A stretch of DNA of 64,000 nt, from contig JANCRA010000025.1 of assembly GCA_024362935.1 (NCBI GenBank), forward strand, positions 11,000,936 to 11,064,935, given 5' to 3'. The notes beneath the pieces are model-generated. The model had not been told where the DNA came from. It saw nothing but the letters and a program-made list of their open reading frames with translations, and made no database searches. Each line of letters starts with the position of its first letter. The first letter of the stretch is position 1. Of this stretch, positions 23,983 through 35,800 are shown in pieces. The position numbers and the translations under genes were made by a program. Source of the DNA: Setophaga petechia. Its lineage: Eukaryota; Chordata; Aves; Passeriformes; Parulidae.

Positions 23983-26900
23983 CTGCTGTGGTTCCCGATC
24001 ATTCTCCTGCTTCTCTTCAGATCCAGATCAAGTTTATTTCAACTTGATGAGTTATATCAATCTAGTATTTATTTTTCATTCTTTCCATCTTTAATAGACA
24101 CACTGACAGTCCTGGCAGTGCTGAAACATGACTTTCTGAGCAGCTTCCCCTTGTTTCTCCCAAGCCCTCCCTGCCAGTTCCCCTGTACCTGCAGCTCCTG
24201 TGGATGTTGACACCTGCAATTCAGTAACTGTGTTTCTGAAACCTCTCTCTTTTCCCCTGACTGGTTTCCATGACTGCCTCTTTCACATGAGGAACTGAAA
24301 AGCTTTGACAGCTGCTGAATGTTGAATTGCAGGAGATCCTTCTGCTTGGTTTGCAGAATCTCACACTCTCAAGAGTTCAGATACTGCAAAGTGAAACAAA
24401 CTCTCACTTTGGAGACCAAATTCAAGTGGAGTTATTTTAAGCCAATGTATACTCTGTTAACTAGAAGATGTCCCCCTGAGCAGGAGGAATTTGTATTTTG
24501 AAAAAAATCAGATTGATCAGGCTCAGCTTCAGACTCTCTCTAGCATGAGATTTTTATCTCCTGACTAAGCCAACTTCTTCCACTAGAGGTTCACTTTGTC
24601 CCCGGCTCAACTAATTATTTTTCCAACATGATCATGTTGCACATATGCAATCTCAGTTGAATTTCCATCACCTGTTGAATCATTCCCTGTGTCCTTCCTT
24701 CCTTCTGCTTCTAATTTTCTATTCTCAGGATTCCCTTCTCCTTTAAGAGAGAATGTACAAGTATCATAAGGGTTTCATTCTTAACTTGGCTGGCAGCACC
24801 TTTAGCCCACTAAAAATTTGCTTTAGAATCAGGCTGGACACAGTTCAGCATTCAAGGCATTAATTACAAACACCAACTCATTAGTTCACATCCAGGCCTC
24901 ACTCTGCCTCCAGGATCTCCTGTACATTAGGCAATGCAATTTGAAAATAGATAAATAAATACTTTAGTACACTGACTCTACCATTCAACCAGAAGGAATG
25001 TAAGAAGAGATAGGTAAAATTTTCTCCTCACGATGTCCATTAAATTTTGTCTTTTTGAGAATTTTACTATGCTTTGAATATTGGGATTTCATCTAAACAT
25101 GTGCAGTAGTGTTTCCCAGAGATACTGGTTTTGATGTCATGATAAACAGCACATGTGAGGATACAAGCATGAGAAATTCAGTAATCAGTTCAAAAATAGA
25201 GAGCTGGGGAACATGTGCTGAGGAAGATCTCCCCTTCTGGCAAATGACATCACTCACCTTTTGTGGGATGCCCCTTTGGAGAAGACCTGGAACCTCAGGA
25301 GAACACCCACAGCTGAGAGCTTCTCAGGCAAAGCCCAGGCTCTGAGGAACTGCACATGGGAAAGAAATGGCAATGGCAATGGGTGACTGACAAAGCAACA
25401 AACCTCTTGCAAATTACTTCCAGCAACTACCTTATTTGCTTTAACCTTATTCTGTGTGGAAAACTAAAGGGGTGCTGCTTACTTTATAAATGTGATTCAC
25501 TTATGAAATTGGTTAAGAGGAGGCACTTTTGTGGTAGCTGTCAGTGCTGATGTCTGCCTTACATCTCACAAGAGTCCAAGCTTCTAAAAAAAAGGTGCTT
25601 CAGATGTGGACTCCTGGCCTCTGAAATTCCCAAAGAATATCTGGGAACCCACCTGGTTCAAGCCCTGTTGCTCTAGAAAGGGCTTACAGTGTGAGCAGCA
25701 ACAAGCAGCTGGAGAACCGGAGAGGATGTTGCTCTGGAAGCTTAGAAGAGCAGGTGAACTATTATGCAAACTGTTGTGTGCCTCCAAAAAAGAAACAGAA
25801 CACCAGCATCCCCCCTGAATAAACCAAACAGAACCCCCACACCATGGGAACCTTGCTACAGCCCCAGGCTAGAAGAGAGATAAATTCCTTTCCTCACATA
25901 GAGAAATAACGATAATAAATCTGAATGAAAGGGAGCACACCAGACCTTGTTTCACTAATGGAGAGACTGACACTGTAGCTGGAGGGGATTACAGCCCTCA
26001 CCCCAGAGAGAAGAGGCTCCTGTTCTTCACTTCTGGTTCAAGACCAGGCTCTCAGTAGCAGTCACTGGCTCAGGAGTCAGTTATTGGCTGTATTTATAGC
26101 CTCCCTCCCCCTTGCCAGCTGTTTCACTCTGCAGTTTGAGGCAGTGTTTAAGGCAGGCCATGGTCCTGCAGGTGACTCCCTGCAGCTCCACCCTTGTGCT
26201 CACGACACCCTGCACCTGCTGCAGGTCTCACATTGTCCATCTGCAGGCTAAGGGCAAGGCCTTTTTTCTTATGTGCTACAGTTTAGGAACAATTGATGAA
26301 TATCTGTAAATAAAGCTATAAAGTAGAGCTGCTTACAGCATTATTTTCCTTGTCCCACAGTCCTAGCATGGGCACAGCTTTTGCTCCATGTCTCCATGAA
26401 GGACTCTCCCAAATGATTTTCCTCCAGCACTGAAAACAGAGGAGCTCTGCAGGACACCACTGACCTGGCAAACCCTCAGCTGCTGCCACAGCAAGAAATG
26501 TCAGGAGACAGAGAGCCTGCCCACATGAACGTGGGGTTCCTGCCTACCCTGATGTTGTGTGTCTTTCTGGCACTCTGTGCCTAAAACTCATTTAATTCAC
26601 CAGCGGCATTTTGGGATTTCCTACATTTCCTAAATCATAACGAAAGACATCCGCTGATGGCAAAGTCTCTGGGCTCAGAGGATTACGTGGGGTAGGGCTG
26701 CCTGAGACAGCCCAAATCCACTTGAGACTGAAAAGGTGTGAGCAGTAAATAAAAGGAAATCCTGGATCACCATGTAGTGTTCAGCTCCCACACTTTGACC
26801 TCCTTTGGTCCCTTCTATATTTTGTTAAGATCATATTTCTTTACGTGCTGCCTGGCTTAAAAGCCATCATAAATCTGTGCCGTGCAGCAAGAATAACAGG

Positions 26901-27403
26901 GAAGGCACCATGTAATCCAAGGCGCCCTAATTCCATCCCAGGCACTCACAGGGAGCCATAAATCACTTTGGAGAGGCCTCAGATGGGAGGACTGGGGGGA
27001 AGGCTGAGAAGGCAGCACAGCCTGGCCCCTGCCATTGCAGCCCATCTGCCCTTGGACTGAGGTGAGCACAACTGCCTCAAACACAAAGGGATCTGATGTC
27101 TCCAGATTGAACAGTGATCAAATCCTTCACACACTCTTTGGGGAGCAGTGCACCCACCTGCCTTTGGTGGGAATGCTCCACGGGATGTGCCACACACTGC
27201 AGGTGGGAGCAGGGCCTGGCTGCTGCCTCCCCTGGCATCACCTGGGGACACCACACACCTCACCTGGCTGGGCTCACCTGGGGCCAAGCCACTCTCCTGT
27301 CCCAGCTGCAGACACAGCTCTGGGCAGGGAAAGCTCCACCAACACCGTGGGCCTTTCACAGGTGTCTGTGAGCAATGGATGGTTCAGGGTGTGTGCCCAT
27401 ACC
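23983..27403. other. Intergenic DNA, no gene recognised
   Basis: AT-rich until about 26100, then moderately GC-rich between about 26900 and 27380. Frames of up to about 130 codons overlap on both strands in that GC-rich part and show no family resemblance. No RNA gene or known repeat was seen before the LTR. Confidence 0.35.
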
Positions 27404-27821
27404 TGTCACCATCATATTTTCTGAAAAATTTCTTTACCCAGGATTCTTCTCCTGGGAAGCTGAGAAGCCTCAGAGAAAAATGAAAACAATAATTATCTGA
27501 TTTGCTTCTCCTGGGTTTTGCTGCTTTGGAATGTGGTTTGGATATTGTTTACCAACAGGTGGTTGGTTGATTGGTTTCATGTGAATTGTTTTTGACTTAA
27601 TGACCAATCACAGTCAGGCTGTGTTGGACTCTGGAGTATCTTTTTTTTTTCTTTAGTATCTTTTAGTCTTCTGTCTGTATCCTTTCTCTATTCTCTAGTA
27701 TAGTTTTAGTATAACATTCTTTTATATAATATAGGTCATAAGATAATAAATTAGCCTTCTAAGAACAAAGAGTCAGATTCATTCATTCCTCCCTTTGACA
27801 GGGGATGCAGAAAATACCACA
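27404..27821 (+). mobile_element. Solo LTR of an endogenous retrovirus (passerine-type)
   Basis: The segment begins TGTCACCATCATATTTTCTG and ends in ACCACA, giving the TG...CA termini of a retroviral LTR. Internal landmarks in order are a GGATTCTTCTCCTGGGAAGC block, a GACCAATCACAGTCAGG block, a T/C-rich run, and a polyadenylation signal AATAAA at 27745-27750 followed by GAGTCAGATTC. These blocks match LTRs that are abundant in songbird genomes. No internal retroviral genes or second LTR lie nearby, so it is a solo LTR left by recombination. ATACC directly precedes the left end, but a clean 5-bp target-site duplication on the right is not evident, so the 3' border is uncertain by a few bases. 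Confidence 0.78.
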
Positions 27822-30800
27822 CACACCCTCACCCAAACCAATGGAGATGCAGCTCCTCCACTGGAAATTTGGGAAGAGCTGGAGCTAGGGATATGCTACC
27901 ATATTCTAGACAGTAAAATCTCTTTTTCTTTGCTTTAGTGGGAAAAAACTTTGAAGTGTGGAAGTTTTCTGAGGGAGACTTTACTACTAATAATTTTGCT
28001 CAAGTTTTTAAAAAAATTGTGAATAAATTTTTGAATTTTTCTGCCAGCTAGTATAATATGATGGATGTAATATTTTTATAAAGTTTCTTTGGGCTACGAT
28101 TAAAACTTACTAAATTTTGGAAAAGATTAATTGCAAAGGGGAATGAAATGAGAACATATTTGTCCATTTGAAGTTCCAAACTCAGACTCTAAGTTTTGCT
28201 AAGATGCAGGAATAAAAGGTAAATCCTTGAATCCTGGACAACCAAGAATTTTATTCTACCAATGGTAAAAAGGAAAAAGAGGGGAGGAAAAGAAAATACA
28301 ACCAAAGTTGTGGCCATGTTGCAACTTTGGAAGAAAAAGTTGAATAAAAAGGAGGAAAAAAGTATGTTGCAGCCATGAGTATCCTATGCCAAACCTCAGC
28401 GGAGGTCACTGGAACGAGCCAGCAAGCCAAGCCTAAATAAAAATAGGACCTGTGGGATTCCCCATCTGATTTTCAAATAGTCACTGCTACACCACCATTT
28501 GTCAAGTTTGCAGGGTAGTTTTTAACCAGATGTGAGAAACACAGCACCAAATTGGGGCTGAAGCCAGAGAGAAAAGTGTACCCTTGCACACGGGAATAAT
28601 TTGCTTAGGAAGGACTGGAAAGTCTGAGACTGGACTGAAACCTCCCAGATCCCTGAGTGCTGTGAAATGTGTTTTCATAATTTCACCACAAGTGAGATGT
28701 TTCTGTCACCAAGAGCAAGGTGTTCAAAGGTCCTGTCTTAATGTGTAAAGGAAGGGTTAAACTGCCTTTTTTTTTCCCAAAAGGGAAATGCCAATTTATC
28801 GTATCAGGAACAATTTTATTTTCAGTTTAGATGTTTGCATTAAAAACCATCTAAGGGTGGTACTTTTGTATTATTCAAAGGGCATCGAATGTTTCTCACT
28901 CTCTTCCAAGTGTTAATTAACACCAGATATTAATGTGTAAACTGCTGCTCACTTTCATCTGATTGAAACCTTCTTAACACACTTTGTTTGCTTTATAAAA
29001 TCTCACTTGGGCTCCTTGAGGATGGAAATATTATTGTTTACATTTGTATAAGCAAGCTGGACAGGGAAAACCCAGAGCAAGAACCTCTGGAACATGAACA
29101 TAAGACACATCAGGGAACTCATTTGCAACTTTGTTTCTTAACCTGGCTCCTTGTTGGGTTTTGATTGGTGTTGGAGACTGGGCATGAACACTATCCCACA
29201 ACCAAACAAATTTTATACCATCAAGTGCTTAGCATGATTTGTGCTCATTACTTTTAATTGTAGAACAATTGAAAGTGTCCATGTGACTTAGGAACACAGA
29301 TTTATTTGGAAACCAGTGGATATTTTGGCCTAAGTTTTTGATACAGGTTTTTGACACACAGGTGGGGCTGGCAGCACATGTCCTTAGGGTAGTTACTGGG
29401 GTCATCTGCAAATGTCTACCTTTGCTTTAGTGTTTCGCCAAATGTAATAAAAATTTTTACACTGGGTAAGTGATTTCAGGAATAAGGAGGTTTGCTCATG
29501 TTTAAAAACCCAACAAAACTGTAAGAGCCTTGAAAAGGTAGAAGAGGTAGAAGACTTCACAAATCCACACAGTGGAGATTGAAAGTTCAACGGTGGGTTC
29601 AATGTCAGAGAGCTGCTAATGTCTTCTCTGTGCCTTCTCCCAAAACACCATGCACTTTCTCCAGGGCACAGAAGGGAAGCTAGTAACTGAAATCCTGGCC
29701 TCAGAAAAAATCCCACACTCACCAATTTTTACCTGGCCTGTTATAAGCAAATGTACAAGCTTTGTTCCAGCAAGATGTGTTAAGCTTCTGCTTGCCAATG
29801 AATACTTGCCAGCACACTAAATCCAAGAGAGAAGTTTAAGTGGACACAGACTGTATAGAAGTGCATGCCATGATACACATTTCTAATGTGATGTTATGTG
29901 CACTCATAATTAAGCTCTTTCCTCACACCTGATGTGTGCAACAAACAGCATGACACCTCAAGAAGTGGTAATGCTGACTGGAGTTTTAAAAAAACCCAGC
30001 TGAGATTCTTCCCTTGAGATTCCAGCAGGCCAAGCTGCTGCTTACATTTTGACACAAACATTTTCAGTCTGCAGTTCTGGGAAATACTCAGTGCCCCTGA
30101 GCTGTGCTTTCACGTTTCTGGTGGAGTGTCATTAGCTGTAATGCCAGGCACTACGGACAGCCCTGATTATCTGCAGGCTCACAAGCTGCCAAGAACAGAC
30201 ACATGGTTTTGCATTTACAGTTGATCCTAGAGAGGAGAACACTATGGATATTTTTGTCCCTTTATTTTAATGGCATTGCCAGAACAACTTGAATCTGAAA
30301 ACTCACAGCTCATTACCAAGAGCAAAATGCTGACCCAGGCAGAGCCAGAAGATTTGAAAGCTACTTCAGAGTTGGGATCTAACAGGCTGCTGTAGAATGT
30401 GGACAGTGTTTTCCCCCTGCTAACCCCACTGTCCCAGAGAGAACATTCCCTCAGTATTCACAGAATGCAAGACTGTGCTCTCCAGCCTGTTCTGCACCCT
30501 GGAGAGCAGCAGGATGCTTTAGGCTTCACACAAAGCAGTCACTGCCCCAGCTTGTCTCATGTTCACACTGCAGCCCTGAGGCTGCAAGAAAGAGCTGAGG
30601 ACCTGCAGTGCTGCACGAAGAGATGCACAACCAGAAAAACGGAGAAGATTAAGACCAGCTACAGTATTGCCTGTTCTCTGTGGGTGTTTCAGACATGTAC
30701 AAACTTTTCCTCCTGTACCAAACTGTCTCTTTGAGTCCAAGTCAAAAAGCCTTCCAAACCCTGGTAAAGGTATGAACAAAAGGCCCTGTTTTGAGGTGTT

Positions 30801-31960
30801 GAATGACCTCAAATACCACCTGACTCCAGATAACGTGTGGCATTTTTGGACCAGAGAGGCAATAAAATACCCACTTTAGCTTCTGACTGTACCATGAGTT
30901 ATCCCATTTGCTTTCACTGTGCATGTCACAGCTCTCCCAGCTACAGAGATGAGGGAAAAGCTCCTCAGGGAAGGCAGGCTTGCCTTTGTGTAGCTGGCAG
31001 ACAGAAACACAGCATTACACCTACCTTCAATTTTGACTCCAGTCTACAGTAACAAGCTGCTGTATAAACAACATATATACTGATGGTTATACAAAACCAG
31101 TCTGATACCTCTGGTCTCAAGATAACATTAAGGTTTACAGGACTCCTATTTCTGGGTGTATTTTGCACATGGGAGAATGATTTCTATGTCTACAACCAAA
31201 CTCAGCACCTTGTTATATTCCCCTTCTTCCACCGATTTTTCTTGTAAGACTCTAGAGTTCATATGCTCAAAATCTCTTTACTGGCAAACATTTTTTTGTC
31301 CATAGTTTTTCAGATGCATTTTGTACTTTTTAGATAGCAGAGAATTCTTTTGGGGCACTAAACACCATTAAATGAGCCTGTTATGAGAAACTGAGGGACT
31401 AAATAGATGTCTGGTTTTGGTTTTTTAATTCTCACTCTTCATTTTCATTGTTACAGCTTTTCCCTTGCAATGTAAACCTTACCTGCTGAAGAATGTCTTG
31501 TGATTTAATCCAGAACTTTTTGTAAAACACTGCAAGATTGCTGAGGGAGAAGTAAAGTTGAACTAAACCAGGGTATTGTGAGTTAAATTTGTTGCACTCA
31601 GATGTCAAGGAAATACCAACTTCCTCAATGCAAGTTCACAGCATTTTTGGAACAATTTCCCCCAGTAACTTCACCCCACTCAAATGAACCAAAAATTAAA
31701 CAGAACAAGAGCAGGCAAACTTTGAAACAAATAAAACTTCTTTAATTCAATTATTCATGATAAAGACTTTAAAAATGGTAATTATTTTGCAGGCAATTAT
31801 CAAAAATCTACACTTAAAATCTAAATTTAGAGCTATTAGGGACAGGACAGCAACAACTGTATCTAGACTTACTTTGCTGGTCTCAGAAGTATATCTCAGC
31901 AGTGTATTTTAGCTCTTGTTTCTCTGTGAATTAAGACACTGAGGTTGTTATGCTGCCTAT
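27822..31960. other. Non-coding DNA between LTR and let-7 cluster
   Basis: No exon or known repeat was recognised; a purine-rich low-complexity tract runs at about 28256-28370. The right part, just below 31960, lies directly downstream of let-7b and should include the 3' end of the host transcript. A minus-strand ATTAAA (31741-31746) is one possible polyadenylation signal, but such hexamers are frequent by chance. Confidence 0.35.
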
Positions 31961-32045
31961 CAGGGAAGGCAGTAGGTTGTATAGTTATCTCCTGATTGGG
32001 GCAAAATCACTACCCTGAAACCACACAACCTACTACCTCATCCTG
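31961..32045 (-). ncRNA. let-7b: let-7b microRNA precursor
   Basis: On the minus strand the mature 5p guide occupies 32040 down to 32019 and reads TGAGGTAGTAGGTTGTGTGG plus TT, the let-7b sequence conserved across vertebrates. The passenger 3p strand (31984-31963, beginning CTATACAACCTACTGCC) is also identical to the vertebrate let-7b star. The loop carries the typical TCAGGGTAGTGATTTTGCCC segment. The stem extends past both arms: TGCCTATCAGG on the plus-strand left side pairs largely with CCTGTTAGAGCA on the right, forming the basal stem needed by Drosha. let-7 represses LIN28, RAS, HMGA2 and cell-cycle messages and promotes differentiation. It is expected to be co-transcribed with let-7a about 745 bp upstream, with maturation controlled by LIN28. 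Confidence 0.98.
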
Positions 32046-32789
32046 TTAGAGCATCACGTGCATCTTCTGGAGGAAACATCTCACTATTTGTAAGTAAATT
32101 ACCTTATCACTCTCCAGCCTTAGAGAGGCCATGTGTGACCTCAGCCCTTCCCCACAGCTCCACCTGGGAGTCAGACAGAACTGGTGGAGGGACTGCAGAG
32201 ACAGGAGAACTGCAGTGGCAAACACTGTCCCTCCCAAAGTAGCAATATGTAATAAAAAAGTGAGTTAAATCAGTGCCCAAAACTGACTGAAGAGATCTCT
32301 TACTCAGGGTTCAAGTATTTACCATTTCCAGGGCAGAACACGACTGACTGGGAAGACATCCTCTCAGGGCTCTGTCCAGCTCATCCCTTTGGAGTTTCTC
32401 AAACAGCCTACACCAAGTGGATTTAAACAGCTGCTGAATCAAAAATACCATTTTATGTTGAATATGAACACAAATGCCAGAAAACAAGGGACAGATGGAT
32501 CAGCTGTTTCCAAGTGGCCACTCCCATGGCAGTCCCACACAGCTGGGTGTGAGCAAATCCACTGCAGGCTGGGCTGTACCTCTGTGTCCTGCACTCACAC
32601 CCCACCTGCTCTCCAAAAATGCCAGAAGGAAATGGCTTTTGAGCCTGAATGGGAAATACAGGAATCTAAACACTCTGAGGATATTTGTGTACAAGAACCA
32701 AACACATAAACAGAGCCAGAGAATGGTACAGTTGAAAAATATCTGTGTTGTCTTTTGGAGCCATCCAGCGCTGACATCACAGCCACTTC
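32046..32789 (-). other. Spacer of the let-7a/let-7b primary transcript
   Basis: This 744-bp spacer lies between the two hairpins and would be part of the same primary transcript. I saw no third convincing hairpin; the human cluster has an additional primate-annotated microRNA (mir-4763) in the equivalent spacer, with no clear counterpart here. Open frames on both strands are short and unrecognised. Confidence 0.6.
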
Positions 32790-32866
32790 AGGAAAGACAG
32801 TAGATTGTATAGTTATCTGACAGGCAGGGCATAGCCCTAAAACTATACAACCTACTACCTCACCCC
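32790..32866 (-). ncRNA. let-7a-3: let-7a microRNA precursor (let-7a-3 type)
   Basis: On the minus strand the mature 5p guide runs 32862 to 32841 and reads TGAGGTAGTAGGTTGTATAG plus TT, identical to let-7a. The passenger 3p strand (32812-32792, CTATACAATCTACTGTCTTT plus C) matches the let-7a-1/a-3 star. The loop segment TTAGGGCTATGCCCTGCCTG resembles the let-7a-3 paralogue. Its position immediately upstream of let-7b on the same strand identifies it as let-7a-3 rather than let-7a-1 (clustered with let-7f and let-7d) or let-7a-2 (clustered with miR-100/125b). It is expected to be processed from the same long non-coding transcript as let-7b. Confidence 0.97.
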
Positions 32867-35800
32867 AAAGGACAGTCACATTCTGATCACAGGAAGCACA
32901 GGCTGCATTCCCAGACAGCTGGATTGCTTAGTGACAACCTAGAAGACAAAAAACTCTGGAGACAAATGTTAACAGTCTTGAATTTGAAACGGTTTGCTAC
33001 ATACCAGTCAATGTTCTGCTTAATGAGCTCCAGTTCCATGTTTGAAATGTTTAATAGATTTTGCAACTTGTGAAGTCATGTCAGTGACAAGATATACAAG
33101 GGAAACAGGATACAGCATTCATTTTTAATAACTGCACTTGTGTACTTCCAGCTCCTACATGACTGTACCTTATCAAACGAGTATGACTCAGAATAGATGT
33201 TGAATAAAGGGATTGTTTAACATGCTTCAGATACTTCTCCATTATCCTAATGGGGAAGAGCTGAGGTTCTCTAAGCTATTTTCCCAAGTTCTGCATAGGT
33301 AAACCCCAAATACTGAGCAATGAATTTGTCAAGACTGTGAGGAACTGTGGCCTACTCAGCAATACTCCTAACTGAGCAGTAACCCAGCTCTGAATTGATG
33401 ACCAAATTAAACACACCCCACTGTACCACACAGGCCTTGGTTAGGAGGCTTAGCAGAACTGCCACTACAGCATCAGCTTCTGTAGCTTCAAACTTATGCT
33501 TGAGTTTAAGGGGGTTGTCATTCCCTGCCATCTGGTTTGATAGACAACAACACTTCTATTCAGGGTGGATATAAAGAAGTGGGAATAACTGAGATATCAG
33601 TCTGTATTCTAATATAAACACTGCTTGAATAAAGAAGCAAACTTTTAAAACAAACACCCTACCTGAATCAGTGAACTAACCTTTTGCTAGTTAATTAAAG
33701 AGCACAATAAATGCTGCATCCATCAGCCCCACATGGATCAAGGAGAGTTGTTTCACTCAGCAAGTCTCACCCTGAGGTCACTTGGTCACACTGCAGGGGA
33801 CAGACACCATCTGCCCTGGCTTTCAGCATCGCTGCTGTGGGGATCTGAAAAGAGAGGAGCAAGACAAAACACACAAAACTCAATTGCATTTCACTGCACA
33901 GTGAAACAATTACAAGGTGGGTGAGAGCATGTGCAAAGCAGAGAGCAGCTTCTTTCTCCAGGAGAAGCATGCACAGCACCAACTTTCCCATTCACCTGGT
34001 ACTACCACAGGTACACCCATGGGGACCCTGACTCAAGAGACAGGCAAGAGAAAAGTGAAAAGAGAATAATTTTTTATTTGATTGACTTGAATGTTTAGGA
34101 ACGTTGCAGAGACAGGCAGAGAGAGGTATCAGGTACTTCACCTTTCAAGGAACAAACACTTTTAAACAAAGAAGAGAAGGAAGGAGAATGCAGATATCTG
34201 ATCAAACTGGATATCAATGTGTTAATTGGATATCAGTGTTAATCTATAAAGGACAATGTTATGCCAAAAATGTCATAGATCACCTCACTGTAGTGGGCTG
34301 AGACCACACAGAAAGAGGTCACTGGCTGCTGTTATCTGCACATGGTGCCATTTGTTGGACAAAACAGGACAGATGCAACTCTGACCATGCTGCAAGGAAG
34401 GAAACACTGTCCAGCCCTGCATTTCACCTCTTGGAACCTCAGAGCCCTTGCAGGCCAAAAAGGGTGATGTTCTTTCAATACCACACCAAAGGAATACCTT
34501 GAGAGACCTCAACATTTCATCAATATAAACCCCTGCCCAAACTGGTACCAGAAGCCACTCTTAGGCTCTATAAAGAACCCCTTTGGAAAGCTCTCCAGCA
34601 GAAAGCCTGATAGTCTTCTCTATGTACTTAAGGGTTTTAAATCTCAGAATTTTCTCAGTACCAGCTTTTTATCATGGTGAATTACTCTCCCAATAATCCT
34701 CTGACAAAAAAAACCCTACCCCGTACCTCTGTTTTTTAGATAAGACATTTAAAAAGAAACAAGTTCTTTATGTGTGCAATCAGAGATCTCAGTGTTTTTC
34801 CTCAGAGCTGAGAATGTGGAGCTGAACTTCTGTGCAGTTTCAGCAAGGCTGGATGTGCTGCACAGTCAGCTCTCAGAAAGTGTTTTCTGTGTAAAATAAA
34901 CCCTGTGCTTATATCAATAGAATAGCATTACATAATATAATTGGAGGAAAGCTGAGTATTGTGTGACTTCAAAGTGTGACTTTTTGTAAGCATCTGTTTC
35001 ATAGTGGAAGGACAAAAACAACACAGCCTTTCAGAACAGCAACTTTTTATGCTGGATGGTTCAGTGAAGCCAGTTCAAAGAACCAGTCTGGCTCTAAAAG
35101 GATACATTCACAGTAGGGAAAAGCCCAAAGTATCCCACAGACCCATCCAACTCCAATGACAGGGAATTTTGGATGAAGAACCTTTACTTACAGCTGATCT
35201 CAGTGACTAAGAGACAGAAATATAGTCTGAAAGAAATGCAACATTCTGGAGTATGTTCTAGGGATTTACACTGCCTCTCTTTTAACATATCAGGACTTCA
35301 CTTACACTTTTGGGGGCAATACTAGGTGGGATTCTGGAAAATATTCATCCCTGTTGAAAAAATGGTGAACTTGAATTAATCATTTCTAAAGGATGCTCTT
35401 ACTTTCTATGATAATGATATTAGAGATTCTTTTCTCTAGGTGCTGTGCTGATATAATGTTGCCTTAATGTATATTTCCCCACAAAAGTAGTAGTTTTTAA
35501 ATTCATAATGATATTGAGATAATTACTTGTAAAGTACCATAAACTCTGTGTAACACTATTTTCTATAAGATCTGTTATTATGGGTATTAGTAATACTCAT
35601 TAGCAAACAAAAATGGAAAAGAATGTGCTTTATCCAACACCTAAAATTAATTAGTCTTCTGCTCTCACAAGCTGCCCATAAGCTTAATTGAATTGACTAG
35701 ATCACCAAACAAGGATGAACTTTAAAATACTAAATGAAAGAAAAATCCATGCTCATCTTCCTTCTACGAAGACGACAGGAACAAGAAAGAGCTCTCTGGC

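Noticed and set aside
23899..24210. Open frames with Ser-Ile-His-Pro repeats
   Set aside because: They are produced by the ATCC microsatellite.
32046..32789. A third microRNA between let-7a and let-7b, as annotated in human
   Set aside because: No hairpin of adequate length or similarity could be found by eye.
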